Source of the DNA: Mesodorylaimus sp. YZB2_4 | Taxonomy: Eukaryota; Nematoda; Enoplea; Dorylaimida; Dorylaimidae | Assembly (NCBI GenBank): GCA_030248295.1 | Contig: JASANH010000367.1 | Span: forward strand, 85,982 to 149,981 | DNA: 64,000 nucleotides | Direction of reading: 5' to 3' | Shown: positions 1 through 10,473 of the stretch, in pieces | Layout of the letters: the number at the start of each line of letters is the position of its first letter | Position numbering within the stretch: position 1 is the stretch's first letter | Program-made: the position numbers and the translations under genes | Notes under the pieces: model-generated | The model's input: only the letters and a program-made list of their open reading frames with translations | The model's database searches: none | Told to the model about the DNA's origin: nothing

Positions 1-897
1 AAACATACGTCATCCTTCAGCGCTTCATGGCTATGATTTTATTGCCCGATGCCTTGTGCACTCTGGCTTAGGGCTCTCGTTCCTTTCTACGGATATCTTG
101 TATGTCTTTAAATTCAAGAATCCGTTCAGAAAGAGACGTGATCGAGCCCTAAAACTATCTCTACCATGATCTTCAATGAAAAGAAACCTGGAAATCAAAG
201 AGGTACGTACGTTTTCCGACTTTTTTCATTGATTAAGAATCTGATTCCCTTATCACATAAACGATCCGCCATACTGCCCCAGTAGACTACTCCGGGTTTC
301 TCAGCATCTTACTGTACCCTGCGCACAAATGATCGTAGCAACTGGGAAGGAACGAGAGGACGGAACGAAAACGTGAGAAAGCAACGCGTAAGTTGGTGAG
401 TGTAGAATCATCATATTTCATTTCTGTGCAAACGCATATGCGCACTAGGAGCACAAGAAGCATAAAACACAATACACATGATACTTAAATGTGGAAGCGC
501 GAAAAAACAATATCAAGTCTCGAAATCATCAAAGCATCATACTTGCTAAAAATGAACACAAAATGTGATATCAAAACGCAAAAATGTCTGAAGAGGATTA
601 CGCGAATTTAGTCTACAAAATCCTGAAGCGGCACTGTGTTAAATTTAAGAAAGCAATATCATTGGGCAAATATCCCATAGCGTAATTTAGAAAACACAAA
701 GTTCTGTCGATAGGATTGCAAAAAAGGTCTTAGCACAATAAGATGATGAGCCTTACATGTTCTTGCACTGGCACGGTTACAGACATGAAAACGAATCAAC
801 TCGTCAGAAAATAATGCAATCCATGATAATACTTATAAGATTGACACAGCTTCAGACGCTTTCTCGAATCGCTGATTGACGACCAGCTAGCTCGGCT
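1..897. other. Intergenic, no supported gene
   Basis: I see no convincing exon, RNA gene or repeat family here. The only open frames are below 65 codons. The stretch contains one TACTGTA heptamer (310-316). Confidence 0.5.
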
Positions 898-1293
898 TAA
901 AGCATCCTCATACGCGCACGTGAAATCATTTAGATACAGCCGAAGTGCATAAAACTGCGAACGTTCCAATTTAGAAATATCAGCTTTTAAAACCGGATCC
1001 TGGCATACAGAGCCATATTAGAAAACAGAACAGCGACATGCATTATAATATGATCCTCAAACTTCTGAATGCGTGTGCCTTCCAAGTTTACGTCTAAGCG
1101 CACCTATCAAGCCATTCGACTTCTTAATGACATCACCCACGTGCTTAGAAAACTTCAAATCAGGACTAAAAATAACACCAAGATATTTTACCTTATCTTT
1201 CTTTGCCTCTTCCAGACGTCTAACTGGGAAAAACAAGGCGGTATCATCAGCGAAGGCTTGTAACAGAGATGCTGGGAATCGACAGGGCGGCAT
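898..1293 (-). mobile_element. LINE reverse transcriptase fragment
   Basis: Read on the minus strand, the frame from 1293 contains the reverse-transcriptase active-site block FADDTALF, followed after a short internal deletion by KYLGVIFSPDLKFSKHV and a Lys/Arg-rich segment. This order is typical of the palm and thumb of non-LTR retrotransposon polymerases of the Jockey/CR1/RTE type. It continues downstream to about 898, where a second, more decayed copy of the post-RT segment lies. The reading frame is broken, so this is a dead 5'-truncated copy. Clade cannot be fixed from so short a piece. Confidence 0.75.
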
Positions 1294-1297
1294 GCGT

Positions 1298-1516
1298 GAA
1301 GAAGTCGATGAAGGTTTTCGGCAACTTCAGCGACATGAGATCACTATCGCGAAATACTGCAAATGTGTGCCAATGCAACGTAGCTTTGCATAAAGCATCC
1401 TCATACGCGCACGTAAATTTGTTTAGATACAGCCTAAGCCCATAAAAATGCGAACGTTTCAATTCAGAAATATCAGCTGTTAAAACCGGATCCCAGCATG
1501 CAGAGCCACATTCCCA
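1298..1516 (-). mobile_element. LINE RT C-terminal fragment, second copy
   Basis: The minus-strand translation from 1516 starts with a tract resembling the conserved ECGSACWDP motif that follows the RT thumb in LINEs. It continues with FYGLRLYLNKFTCAYEDAL. The same tract recurs in decayed form at about 898-1040, so the two blocks are copies of one LINE segment in direct orientation. Both are inactive relics. Confidence 0.65.
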
Positions 1517-2124
1517 AACAGAGCGGAGACATGCAAATCGGTATGTACTGTACGGTATGTGCTGTCCTGCACACTAAAAAACTACTGGCGCCTCCCTCTG
1601 GCACAATATAGTATATGATGGGTTCTTATGACTGAGGAAAGAGGCAATCATGCCAAATTATCACTACAGTCCCCAAACTACAAATTACATACTAGTTTTT
1701 GGTATTTGTGCTTATCATTATGGCTTTTATTACAGCCACGGTAGATACGGGTTGCAGAGAGAAAGAAATAAAATCCGATACGTGGTTTGTTCAACAGCTA
1801 AATTTGCGCGTAAAGATAATGACTGGAACGCTCAAAATTTATCTGTTTTCCCCTTGAAGTTTCTGCCTGATTATTAGCTTTATGTAAGACCATGTAAGAC
1901 CGTGGCATATGTGTGAGAAGAACTAAGAGCCTTATTCTCAATTTTGAAAGTAACCGTTGAAATTAACCGTAAGAATTAAGAGCATCCCAATTTGGAGTCC
2001 TGCTTGCGCGCAAAATGTCCTTCATCAGCGAGGAACAGTCGGGAAGAGTCTCTCTGTTACCTGTCCTACCTAAGAAGCAATATCTCGTTTCTTGCAGAAT
2101 TGAAATGATTTTTTTTAATTTCAG
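1517..2124. other. Intergenic, no supported gene
   Basis: No recognisable coding or structural feature is seen apart from one TACTGTA heptamer at 1546-1552. A 75-codon open frame at 1650-1877 has no domain and no splice or promoter context. Confidence 0.4.
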
Positions 2125-2364
2125 CGAAAAATTTTCTGGGAATGGGAAAAATTGATGTCATGAGGCTCAAACTTGAAGAGTTCGCGGAGCGGGCCATGTT
2201 ATGGAACCAATACCCTGGACGCCATAGTCTTACGAGATATAGGAGGCGCGATAAGGCTTGCGTGGAGTCCGAAGAGGAGAGTGACTTGTCGTGGGAAGAA
2301 AGAATAAAGACGAGGCGTGGAAAAAGTTTGACGACGAGGAAGTCGAATGGATCATGTTGGAATA
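2125..2364 (+). pseudogene. Acidic protein family, copy A (last exon, frameshifted)
   Basis: An acceptor (T-rich tract then CAG) ends at 2124. The exon carries an ATG at 2142 and encodes a highly charged protein with LEEFAERAMLWNQ, PGRHSLTRYRRRD and an acidic run ESEEESDLSWEE. A second copy of the same exon lies on the minus strand at 16518-16770, with the same acceptor context. In copy A the frame shifts by one base after SWEE. The ending seen in copy B (EVEWIMLE then stop) is present here only in another frame, finishing at 2364. I do not recognise the family. Two copies in one 64 kb window on opposite strands suggests a multicopy gene or an element-borne gene. Confidence 0.55.
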
Positions 2365-2871
2365 AGCTTGTACCATTTTTTAATGAGGGCTCCGAACAGA
2401 GGGTAGAATGGAATCGAACATCTGAAATTATTGCACGTCTTGTTAAGATTTTTGCATGCGGACAAATTTAAGATGAAATATTTCTTATTTTGTTGATAAA
2501 ATTCGGCTTGAAAAACCTGCGCTGGGGAGGTAGACTGAGGTCGTCGTCCATTTCTATAGGGTGGGAGAAGTGGTCTGCATGTGTCAGGGGGTCTACCGCG
2601 AGTTTTTGCGGTCCACTGTTCCTTCATGTTGCTCTCCATATTATTCCCGTTTTTTTTTTGTTGCAACAAGATGAATTCCTTTTTTTAGTGTTTTGAAGAT
2701 TTCCAAAACCTGGGATTATTACTGTATTCGTTACGTTTATGAGGTATAACGTGACTATATGACTGCATTGTTACAATGTATCGATGTTCGATGGCGTCTT
2801 ATCTCGTAGTTTGGTGACTTTTTGAACCTTTCCCTCCCCAAATTCAGGGATGCTGACGATTCGTCGCTCAG

Positions 2872-3461
2872 GAAACAACAGTTAAATTGCTCAAAAAAGA
2901 AGGCTCAACGAATTTACGTTTTCAAAGCTGATACTCACCAATACCTGTTGTCACTGCAAGTGGGAAGCCTGTTGCAAGTGTGAGTCGCTTCTTGTACTGC
3001 ATAGTAGCTGCACTTATCCTTGATTTATCATGCAGGTCTTACGATTAGTTAATCCCTGCTCAAAATCAGCACCCAGCTCTAATGCTCAAGTCATGCAACC
3101 AAGTAGCACAGCAGAGACAGTTTTGGATAGAATTGGTGAGCCGTTTTGAGAATGGTTTTGATTGATTGTTGCATGATCAACTCGAATTTAATTCACAGCT
3201 TTCGAAGACTTTAGGAAGGCAAGAAAGTGGAAGTGCGTTTTTTGCCATTTCAAGAATCACGTAGATGGTTTGTCGTGTCGTCAATGTTGTCGCACGAGAC
3301 CAAAATTGCTCAAGCCGTATGCACAGGAAAAATTGGCAGAGCGAGAAGCATACTTCTCTGCGACGTACGCTGCAGTTGACATGGCCCGCAGCGCTCAACG
3401 AGGTACGCATAAGAAGACAGTGAAGCCAGACGCTGGAGAGGAGAAACTAAGCAGTAAGTAA
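2872..3461 (+). CDS. RanBP2-type zinc-finger protein, three internal exons
   Basis: Three exons join in frame with consensus splice sites: 2872-2977 (donor GTGTGA), 3036-3135 (acceptor TGCAG, donor GTGAGC) and 3199-3461 (acceptor TTCACAG). A further donor GTAAGT at 3454 suggests that the gene continues. The third exon encodes KWKCVFCHFKNHVDGLSC followed by RQC. This fits the RanBP2 zinc-finger spacing W-x-C-x2-C-x3-N-x6-C-x2-C exactly. That domain usually binds single-stranded RNA or ubiquitin. The rest is basic and helical with no other domain recognised. Start and end exons were not located. Introns of 58-63 bp match the general size seen in this window, so this is probably a host gene. Confidence 0.6.
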
Positions 3462-4214
3462 TCTCTATGGCTTTTTGTTGGTTTTTGATGATCTGGCTTT
3501 ATTCTTCGAGGGTTGAGTCGCATGTTAGACAGACCCTGTCAGCTTCTTTGCCTTTTTGTCTCAATTTCTTTAGTTCTGTTGCGTCGTGTGGATTCACATT
3601 CACTTTTTTCACAGTACACTTTTCCAAAACTGTGCGCCATCGTTTTTGGGGGCACATGCCCAGGCGCAGAAGGAGGAAGAATAACTTAAAGTTTTTTTAA
3701 ATTCAACGTCGTCACCTCATTATTCGCTCTACTCGTTTATATATGATCTGGTGACTTTATACTCTTCCTTCGATTTCATGGGAATTAGCTTCGACTGCTT
3801 GTATTTCAATCGGATTTCTGTTGGGCGTGTCGGAATCGCAACCCCCGGAATAAAATATTTTATGAGGCCTCCCACAACAGGAACAAGTTTCTATAATTGT
3901 GGGGCATGCCTCGACGCACAGCTCCACTGCAGCCGTCCGTCCACTCGGGCATCGTTCATGCGTGTCCGTACATTCTGGAAGCCCATTGACCAATCGTACC
4001 ATCCTGACCTTTTTCGAATCCATCACACGGCGGCAGTATCGAGAATGGCACGTAACTGAGACCACTTGCCCATTGTGATCCTTCTACTCCCTAATCGAGG
4101 AAGAGCCACACTTCCATACCCGCATAAACTCGACGTGAGACATTTTCAACAATGTCAACCCGAGATCAGCCAGCCACTTAAATTCTTTTCAAGAACAACT
4201 CTGGCATCAGTTTA
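3462..4214. other. Intergenic, no supported gene
   Basis: Two 102-codon open frames overlap on opposite strands (3751-4059 plus, 3757-4065 minus). The minus one is Cys-rich. Neither shows a domain, start context or splice signal that would favour it. Confidence 0.35.
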
Positions 4215-4265
4215 GACACATGACCAATCACGTTTTTGTCGGCATCGCGATAAATGAGTCATGTT
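4215..4265 (+). repeat. Direct repeat, left copy
   Basis: A block running ATGACCAATCACG ... GTCGGCATC ... GATAAATGAGTCAT is repeated at 4719-4767 with few differences. Part of it (GACCAAACACGTTTTCG) appears a third time at about 4641. These copies sit just outside the first Polinton gene and could belong to the terminal region of that element. Confidence 0.6.
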
Positions 4266-4385
4266 TCCACCGCCAATGTTTCCGCCATTTGCTTAAAAAC
4301 TATAAAATATTCTTATCAAAAGGGGCTTTTGCTGCAGCATGATCTATACTGTGCATGTGCAGTCGAGCTCAGGCTTTACCGTATG

Positions 4386-4413
4386 GGTGGAGGGGGGGAA
4401 TGGGGGGGGGGGG
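4386..4413 (+). repeat. Poly-G tract
   Basis: The tract is G-rich, with runs of 7 and 12 consecutive G separated by AAT. It could form a G-quadruplex. Confidence 0.8.
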
Positions 4414-4718
4414 AACAGTTGTCAATAACACTTGCGATGGCAGCGTTTGCAAGTGTAAAATGCTGAATGCTAAATGTTTAGCATGTTTCTTAGAGTGGGC
4501 AAGACCCATTTCCGAGTACGGGCCGCTGTTTGCCTGCACCACCTAGCCACCACAGGCAGCCTGACCAAAGTCGTCTCAGCTCGGTGGCACGATCCCCATA
4601 TACGCTGCGAACTCACGCAAAAAAGTAATAGCATTCATTTTTGACCAAACACGTTTTCGCTGGCTCAAACTTCTGATTTACAGTTCGCTGTTGCATCGTT
4701 TCATGGCAAATGTAAAAT

Positions 4719-4767
4719 CGGATGACCAAACACGTTTCCGTCGGCATCATGATAAATGAGTCATAGT
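4719..4767 (+). repeat. Direct repeat, right copy
   Basis: This is the second copy of the 4215-4265 block, about 450 bp upstream of the first Polinton gene. It is followed at 4780-4786 by a TACAGTA heptamer. Confidence 0.6.
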
Positions 4768-4946
4768 GACGTGTTTCTATACAGTAGACAAGTCCAAACA
4801 TGTTTCTGGCAGCGTACTGCAACATGTATAGTAATAGCGTGTCTAGACAGTCATGGTGTCTTATGACTGAAATTCAACCAGCTGTCAAAGACGACACTTC
4901 CTAAAGTATTTAAGTGACTGGCTGAGTTAGTCTGTCAATGTTAAAA

Positions 4947-5464
4947 ATGTCGTCCCGTCGTCTCACTGCCGCGGACCCAAATGCTTGGTACTGCTCTATT
5001 TGTTGCGAAATTTTAAGTTACTCAAATCGATCTCGGTATGTTCTGGCAAGTCGGATGTAAATTACAGTACTTTACACCATCTACTTTCTTTCAGGCATAT
5101 CAAAACACACCGAACATGTTCCGGTTGTGGTGAAGTTGTTGGCCCGCGCCACGTTTGTCAGTCGTTAAAGAATCAGGCCCAGTTTCACCCGCTGTACATC
5201 GATAAAGAACTCAAGATGTACGTTCTGGGCATCTTACCAGAAGGATGGCCCGCCAAGCAGGAAGAGGCCACTCATCAAAAGATCACTCCAGGGATGCAGG
5301 AGCCTCCCACAATGGTCGTTGCTGAAGGAGAAAATGGAATCGATGTGGCTGGTACAAAAATTTTCCCAGTGTCTCACATCGTCAATGCAAATCAAGTTCC
5401 GTATCCTCCATCACTCCAGCCTCTATCGCGGGAGGAAATCAAGAAAAGGGGGACGTTTCTGTGA
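4947..5464 (+). CDS. Polinton zinc-binding protein, two exons
   Basis: Exon 1 starts at the ATG at 4947 (an in-frame ATG also at 4938) and ends at 5035 with donor GTATGT. Exon 2 runs from 5095 (acceptor TTTCAG) to the stop at 5464. The joined length is a multiple of three, about 152 residues. The N-terminal half has paired cysteines and histidines: YCSICCEIL, then HIKTHRTCSGCGEVVGPRHVC. This suggests one or two zinc-binding modules. The C-terminal half is Pro-rich with no known domain. It is the first gene of the Polinton plus-strand block. The intron contains a TACAGTA heptamer at 5063-5069. The function is unknown, and nucleic-acid binding is only an inference. Confidence 0.6.
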
Positions 5465-5697
5465 TGCAGAATAGTGAGGCGCGCAGAAATTCAATTCTAG
5501 CGAAGGTGTTTTGTGACATGTTGTATTCTCACTTATGCCTATGTTGCTACGGGAAAGGAGGGTGCGTGAACAGTACTAAAAGTGTTTTAGATTTTTTCGA
5601 AGGCTCTGTCACTAAGCTCGGTCACGAGAAGGAGGTTACGCGTGATGATATGGTTCTGTATATGCTTATGAATGCTTCTTCGATTCCTGCTTTTTAG
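5464..5697 (+). CDS. Small Polinton protein, unknown
   Basis: A 77-codon frame begins at an ATG that overlaps the stop of the previous gene and ends 6 bp before the integrase ATG. The tight packing favours a real gene, or an N-terminal part of the integrase transcript. The product has a Cys-rich patch (LCLCCYGKGGC) and an acidic C-terminus. I do not recognise it. Confidence 0.4.
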   Translation: MQNSEARRNSILAKVFCDMLYSHLCLCCYGKGGCVNSTKSVLDFFEGSVTKLGHEKEVTRDDMVLYMLMNASSIPAF

Positions 5698-5703
5698 AAT
5701 AAA

Positions 5704-6776
5704 ATGGAAGAGTTGGAGAATGTGTATAAAACTCTAAATTCGAAAGATGCATTTGGTGATCAAGACAAACTTACGCGTGCTGTACCCGGTTTGAGTCGCA
5801 AACAAGCAGCTGACTTCCTGACGACTCAAGAGTTGTATCAACTGACTAAACCACCTCGTTTGAAATTTCCAACTAACCGAATTCATGCTCACAAAGTCAA
5901 TGAAATTCATAAAGCTAATCTATCCGACTTGACAATTTATCAAGATGACAATGACGGATATAAATTCTTACTTTTCATTATTAATTCATTTTCAAAAGTT
6001 CTAACAGTAATCTCGCTCAAGAATAAAAGTGAGGTTTAGACTCAAAATTCTTTCTGATAAATTCAAATTAAAGTTTCGTACTTTAGGCAGTGATGCGATG
6101 CATGAGGCATTTGTGAAAGCTCACAGTGATCCAAAGAGTAGACCGTTGTATCTCCATACGGACAAGGGAGTAAGTTTACAATACTTTTTTCAAAAAAAAA
6201 TTTTACGTTCATATGAACATTTTAGACTGAATTTTACAATTCGAAAATGAAGAAGCTTTATAAAACTTTTGGTATTGTTCGCCACTATTCTACTTATTCA
6301 GAAAAGAAGGCATCTACAGTAGAGAGCGTAAGAGTGTGAAGCATGTTTCGACTTGTTCATAAATTGCGTTGCCATAGGTTCAAAGAACATTCAAGTCAAT
6401 GCTGATGCGCTATCTACTGGATCGAAAGACCAAACGAGTCATTGATGTGTTGCAACTTTTGGTTGAGTCATACAACCAGTCCTATCATAGAACGATCGGC
6501 ATGGCTCCAGCCGACGTCACTGACGCCGACGCAGACGTCATTCGGGAAAGGATTCGCCCAATAAATTACGCCGTCCTTAAAATACAAGTGGCAGTCTTTT
6601 CAGGTGCTTCTTACGAACCAGAATTGCAAAAGGTGCCAGCGCCGACAGAGTATAGAATTGAAAAAGTTATTCGCCAACGTGAAGGCAAGGACGGGAAAAA
6701 GCAATATTTGGTTCGATTCTGAGGATACGGTCTCGAAGACGACGCCTGGATATCTGAAGAAGATTTCACGGCGTGA
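5704..6776 (+). pseudogene. Polinton integrase (rve) with chromodomain, four exons, one stop
   Basis: This is a DDE-type integrase that would insert Polinton DNA into the host genome. Exons are 5704-6028, 6087-6169, 6226-6327 and 6378-6722. The three introns (58, 56, 50 bp) have donors GTGAGG, GTAAGT, GTAAGA and acceptors ending TTAG, TTAG, ATAG, and the phases agree exactly. Catalytic landmarks lie at exon joins. The second Asp (HTDKG) ends exon 2 and the catalytic Glu (STVES) ends exon 3. Exon 4 holds the C-terminal LLVESYNQSYHRTIGMAP. A chromodomain begins at YRIEKVI, is interrupted by TGA at 6720-6722, and its conserved ending (GYGLEDDAWISEEDF) follows in the same frame to 6776. This is the family of the nematode F54H12.3 protein. 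The stop implies decay or read-through. Confidence 0.85.
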
Positions 6777-7174
6777 ATCCGTTCAACTTGCATCTTTGTA
6801 GTAGAGGGAGTAAGGAATATTTTCTAGACAATGTACCGAGTAATTTTACGAATATTTTATCAACTCCGCTGTCTGGCATGTTAAATTTCAAAGTGGCCAT
6901 TTCAGCCTGTCACCTGTTTTTTCCAATCCCGAGTGGCCTGCCCCCGTGTCACATAACTTGCGATATTGTTACCCCATCCCCCTATGATAATCGCAAGCTA
7001 CCCATTATTGGTTTCTTGCCCAATTCAAATTTATGGACCCCTAGACCCGTTTTCTTCACTGTATGCAAGGATAATATCGAGTATATTACGGTATCGATCA
7101 CTGATGATGACGGTAAAGTGGTGCAGCAGTTGACGAGTGATTTCATCCTTGTACTGACTTTCAAACGTGTATAA
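6773..7174 (+). CDS. Penton-like (single jelly-roll) minor capsid protein
   Basis: The frame runs from about 6773 to the stop at 7174, about 133 residues. There is no ATG at its start, so the true start is unclear. The N-terminal motif YFLDNVPSNFTNILSTPL and the C-terminal pattern IEYITVSITDDDGKVV followed by ILVLTFKR match the Polinton minor capsid protein thought to form pentons. It directly follows the integrase, overlapping the last codons of its chromodomain. That is consistent with a compact viral gene block. A TATAAAAT box lies just after its end, ahead of the next genes. Confidence 0.65.
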   Translation: MNPFNLHLCSRGSKEYFLDNVPSNFTNILSTPLSGMLNFKVAISACHLFFPIPSGLPPCHITCDIVTPSPYDNRKLPIIGFLPNSNLWTPRPVFFTVCKDNIEYITVSITDDDGKVVQQLTSDFILVLTFKRV

Positions 7175-7315
7175 AATCTCGCACTTTTAATTCGGCATTC
7201 TCATTGTTTGGTTATCATGTTGGCTTCATGGAAAGTGAACTCGATTCCCTGCATATAAGCTCACAGTCTCAGAACCCAGTGGAAAGACTTCATTTAATTC
7301 CTATGAAATATTTGG

Positions 7316-7525
7316 GTGAAAAAAGTGTCAGTGAGGAAGGAGCGAGCCACCACGACTACGACGCCCGCTGCTCAGAAGAAGAAAAAGAAGAATACCAGGG
7401 CGCCAGCCAAGAAAGGAAAAGTAGTCTCGAAGCCTGGACGTGTGGCTGAAAAAAAGCCAGCGCCAAGAAAGAACGTCAGAAAAAGAGGATCAACTCGAAC
7501 TGCCAGTAAGCTTGGCAGATATTGA
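7316..7525 (+). CDS. Very basic core-like protein
   Basis: This is a 69-codon frame with Lys, Arg, Ala and Pro making up most of the product, including KKKKKNTRAPAKKGK. Such strongly basic small proteins in Polintons and adenoviruses are thought to condense DNA inside the capsid. It overlaps the start of the major capsid frame. The reading frame at 7230-7449 on the same strand is acidic and is probably the shadow, though its first 30 codons could be an exon of the capsid gene. Confidence 0.45.
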   Translation: MKKVSVRKERATTTTTPAAQKKKKKNTRAPAKKGKVVSKPGRVAEKKPAPRKNVRKRGSTRTASKLGRY

Positions 7526-8809
7526 TCCCTTCGAGGGCAAGTGTGTGAAAAAAGCACTGGCTGAAACGCGTTTGGACATTATACCATGCTCAGTTCCTCT
7601 TCCAAGTTCTGATGTAAACTCGAGTATAGATTTCCATATCCCCATTGTCGAAGGTTACTTGACTGATTTAAGTCCCACTCTGCTCGAAGTGGAATTGAAA
7701 ATTAGTTACGTGGAAGAAAATGTGGAAGATCGTTCGATAAAAATGAATGACAAGGTAGGATAAGTCAATAATGTTTTGGCCAGTTTATTTTCGAGTGCAC
7801 AAGTTCTGATCAATAATACACTGATGGTTGCTCCGAACGGCGCCCTCCCATTCATCAGCTACAATTCGATCATATCCAATTATTCGTACGAAACTCGACA
7901 GTCATTGCTGAAAAGTGCCGGATGGATGGACGATACAGCGGCTGATATTGCCAAGGGTACAAACAATCCGAATGCCATTGAACGTATGGAACAATTCTTG
8001 CTCGGTATAACTGGTCGTCTGATGGACATTTTGCCAGTGAATTTTTTTAAAATTAGGAGATATATTATGCCCAACGCTGATATAATTTTAAAATTGCATA
8101 GGGGTAGGCCAAAGTTTATAATTCTGTTTTCACAGGAGAAACCGCCAGCAAAGCAAAGACAGTTTAGTGTTAGCATCGAGAAGGCCTACTTGCACGTCAA
8201 GAGAATCAGACCGCACGATGACACGATGGCAGTGCTGCATCGCACACACCTGCGTACGCCGGCACAATACGACTATTTCGACACCCAAGTCAAGTCAATT
8301 CTATTGGCACCCAAGGTGTACAGCCTCGATGCAGAGGTCTATCAGGGTTTGTCACCGAGTCAAATGTTTATTGTGATGACAAAACAGCCGATGGCTGGAG
8401 CAGTCAAGGAGTACCCATTCTATAATATGCATAACAACCTCCAGTCTGTTTCACTGGAGAAAAATGGTGAAGTTGTGGGGGAGAACTACCAGGCAGATTT
8501 TTCAAAGGGTGATGTTTCGCGGTTGTACATGTCCTACCTGAGATCGACTGGCTGTATTTTGGATCGTGCTGGCGTAAGTTTTCTCGATCAGACGGCTTAC
8601 TGTAACGGATTCGCAATTATTGGCTACAATTTGGAAAAGTGCGATGAATGCACCTGCTCGTTGCATTTGCCTCGCGAGCTGGCTACGTTTTGTCTTCGTA
8701 TGGATTACAACACAGCAGTTGAACGTGATTACACTGTTGTGGTTCTGGTGCTTTTGAAATTTAAACGCACTCTGCTGTTGTATTCTGACGGTAACGTGTC
8801 AGTTCAGTG
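7518..8809 (+). pseudogene. Polinton major capsid protein (double jelly-roll), one stop
   Basis: One frame runs from about 7518 to the stop at 8809, interrupted only by TAA at 7761-7763 directly before VNNVLASLFSS. The N-terminal part carries the first jelly-roll strands (IDFHIPIVEGYLTDLSPTLL). The part after the stop contains VNNVLASLF, a long central region and the C-terminal block (QADFSKGDVSRLYMSYL). The family is that of nematode protein F54H12.2, the predicted Polinton major capsid protein. No ATG opens the frame. An acceptor-like TTGGCAG ends at 7517, so the start may be spliced. About 430 codons is close to the usual N-to-C extent of the core. Capsid assembly is the family role. Confidence 0.8.
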
Positions 8810-8838
8810 ATCTTATTCAATTGATGCTGTTTGCCGGA

Positions 8839-8846
8839 TATAAATA
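8839..8846 (+). promoter_or_regulatory. TATA box of ATPase gene
   Basis: TATAAATA lies 38 bp before the ATPase start codon. Similar boxes precede other genes of this element (TATAAAAT after 7150), so each gene may have its own promoter. Confidence 0.5.
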
Positions 8847-8883
8847 CTGTGTAAATGATAAAATCTAAAATCCATTCGTGGCT

Positions 8884-9513
8884 ATGGCGTTTAAACTGCA
8901 GCACCCGTCCACGTTTATTGTCGCTGGTGGTACAGGCACTGGAAAAACCAGATTCGTAAAGAAGCTTCTTGAAGAGAGTGATGAATTACTTTCCAAACTG
9001 CTTACAAAGATTGAATGGTACTATGGAGTGTACCAAGGTATTTTTTCCGAGATGTCGAAAGTGGAATTCAAAGAAGGTTTTCCTGACGTGGCCGATTTAA
9101 TCCCTGGTTCTTGCATAGTGCTGGATGATTTACAAGCATCGCTAACCAAGGACACCTGCAAACAGCTGGTTCGTATGTTTACTGTGGATTCGCATCATGC
9201 TCCATTCACACTCGTTTACATTATTCAAACTTTGTTCGATAATCGAGATGAAATGCGGACTATTGCTAGAAACTGCGAATACTTGACACTCATGCGTGGC
9301 CCGAGAATAGAGGGGACCGTGGAAACATTCGCCCAACAAGCATTCCGTCGGAAAAATGGTTTCCTGCTTGATGCCTACGAGAAAGCAACAGCCAGCAAAC
9401 AATTTTCTTATTTATTCATCAATATGCACCTAGCAGAAACTGATCCCAAATTCAAAGTGATGACAAACATTCTTCCATCCGAATATCCCACGCATGTTTT
9501 CCTGCCAGTATAA
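8884..9513 (+). CDS. Polinton genome-packaging ATPase
   Basis: The frame is intact and 209 residues long from the ATG at 8884. Walker A is GGTGTGKT near residue 18. Walker B is the hydrophobic run ending in SCIVLDDLQ near residue 78, and SHHAPFTLVYIIQTLF follows. This order matches the FtsK/HerA-type packaging ATPases of Polintons, virophages and adintoviruses, which drive DNA into the capsid. The length is typical. It sits between the capsid gene and two small genes on the same strand, with a TATA box 38 bp upstream. No defect was seen. Confidence 0.9.
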   Translation: MAFKLQHPSTFIVAGGTGTGKTRFVKKLLEESDELLSKLLTKIEWYYGVYQGIFSEMSKVEFKEGFPDVADLIPGSCIVLDDLQASLTKDTCKQLVRMFTVDSHHAPFTLVYIIQTLFDNRDEMRTIARNCEYLTLMRGPRIEGTVETFAQQAFRRKNGFLLDAYEKATASKQFSYLFINMHLAETDPKFKVMTNILPSEYPTHVFLPV

Positions 9514-9590
9514 AAAAATAATGATGATTATCACATGAAGACTGTGAAGTGTGAATAAAAAGATAGTGACAGCGCATTCGCCTTTTAAAA

Positions 9591-9953
9591 ATGTCCGAGT
9601 CTGTCGGCAAAGTTGAACGTGAGTTGCAAATACTCTCCCAGTCACTCCCGTCTGCTGCCAAAAGGCAATTGACCGACGCCAGTCTCACACTCATCACAGC
9701 CATTGCGGACTTTGCTTTGAACCTGGTCAAGAATTCCGACATTGATATTACGCCCAAACGAAATCGACTTTTGACCAAGTTCAAAGGAGATATTGCTTTC
9801 TTGGCCAACGAAAAGATTTGTTAGAAACGGAAAACCCGCCTTATTCAAAAACGTGGTTTTAAATTCGTCCCAACTTTGATTCAAGCCATTCTTCCGTATG
9901 TCAAAAGAGTACGTACTGATCTCAGTGTCGGAGAACCAACGTTTGAAAAATAA
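9591..9953 (+). pseudogene. Small Polinton protein, one stop
   Basis: The frame starts at ATG 9591 with a helical N-terminal part and reaches TAG at 9822-9824. The same frame then stays open to 9953. It is Lys/Arg-rich and then hydrophobic (QKRGFKFVPTLIQAIL). A short protein with a basic segment followed by a hydrophobic tail is common beside Polinton capsid genes. The exact role is unknown. The single stop may be a mutation, or the upstream part may be translated alone. Confidence 0.5.
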
Positions 9954-10314
9954 TTTTCAAAAGTCCCATCCAGCACCCGCCACGACTCAGCCACAAACTG
10001 ACAATGGCCAAGTCCAGATTGCAAGCGAAGAGGTGAAAGGTGATCAGAATTATGATAAGTATTTAGATCTTTTACCAAAAGCCTATATCAATCGTTCCAG
10101 GGTAATTCTGAAAACTCTGCAGCCTGCACTTACTGAGCATGGGCGTATTGTGTATTCAGATTCCAGTGTAGGCAGTCACATTCTTGATTTGCTTAAGTAT
10201 GTAATTGCACCTCCCCATTTTCGTAAAGGGCGTCCTATTGACACTTTTAAATTTACTGAAATGATGCAGCGTGCAAATGTGCGTCAAAGCGTGTATAATG
10301 ATGAAAGTCAGTGA
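9898..10314 (+). CDS. Polinton conserved hypothetical protein
   Basis: A 138-codon intact frame begins with KEYVLISVSENQRL. It then has a Pro/Gln-rich linker and a folded C-terminal part (YDKYLDLLPKAYINRSRVIL). Polintons commonly encode a protein with this N-terminal pattern near the capsid genes. Its function is not established. It overlaps the tail of the preceding gene in another frame and is the last plus-strand gene before the convergent minus-strand block. Confidence 0.55.
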   Translation: MSKEYVLISVSENQRLKNNFQKSHPAPATTQPQTDNGQVQIASEEVKGDQNYDKYLDLLPKAYINRSRVILKTLQPALTEHGRIVYSDSSVGSHILDLLKYVIAPPHFRKGRPIDTFKFTEMMQRANVRQSVYNDESQ

Positions 10315-10473
10315 ATGAAACCACCAATACCGCTTAGCTAACCTTCGAAAAGTAAAATGTGTATACCAGATATGTATTTCTCACATGTCATTGCAGTTGT
10401 AGTTGCATTTGATGTGAATAAAGATAATTTTAAATTTTCCTTGTACAGTAAAACTAATAATATGAATAAAATA

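Noticed and set aside
3757..4065. 102-codon Cys-rich minus-strand frame overlapping an equally long plus-strand frame
   Set aside because: No domain, no promoter or splice signal, and both strands are open over the same bases, so neither is supported.
6315..6321. TACAGTA in integrase exon 3 as an excision scar
   Set aside because: It encodes the Thr-Val before the catalytic Glu, in frame and at the expected spacing. Treating it as an insert would damage the motif.
7372..7557. Minus-strand frame opposite the basic Polinton protein
   Set aside because: Its Phe-rich product is simply the complement of the Lys codons of the basic gene.
8598..8604. TACTGTA inside the capsid gene as an excision scar
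   Set aside because: It reads as normal in-frame codons with no length or frame disturbance, so coincidence is more likely.
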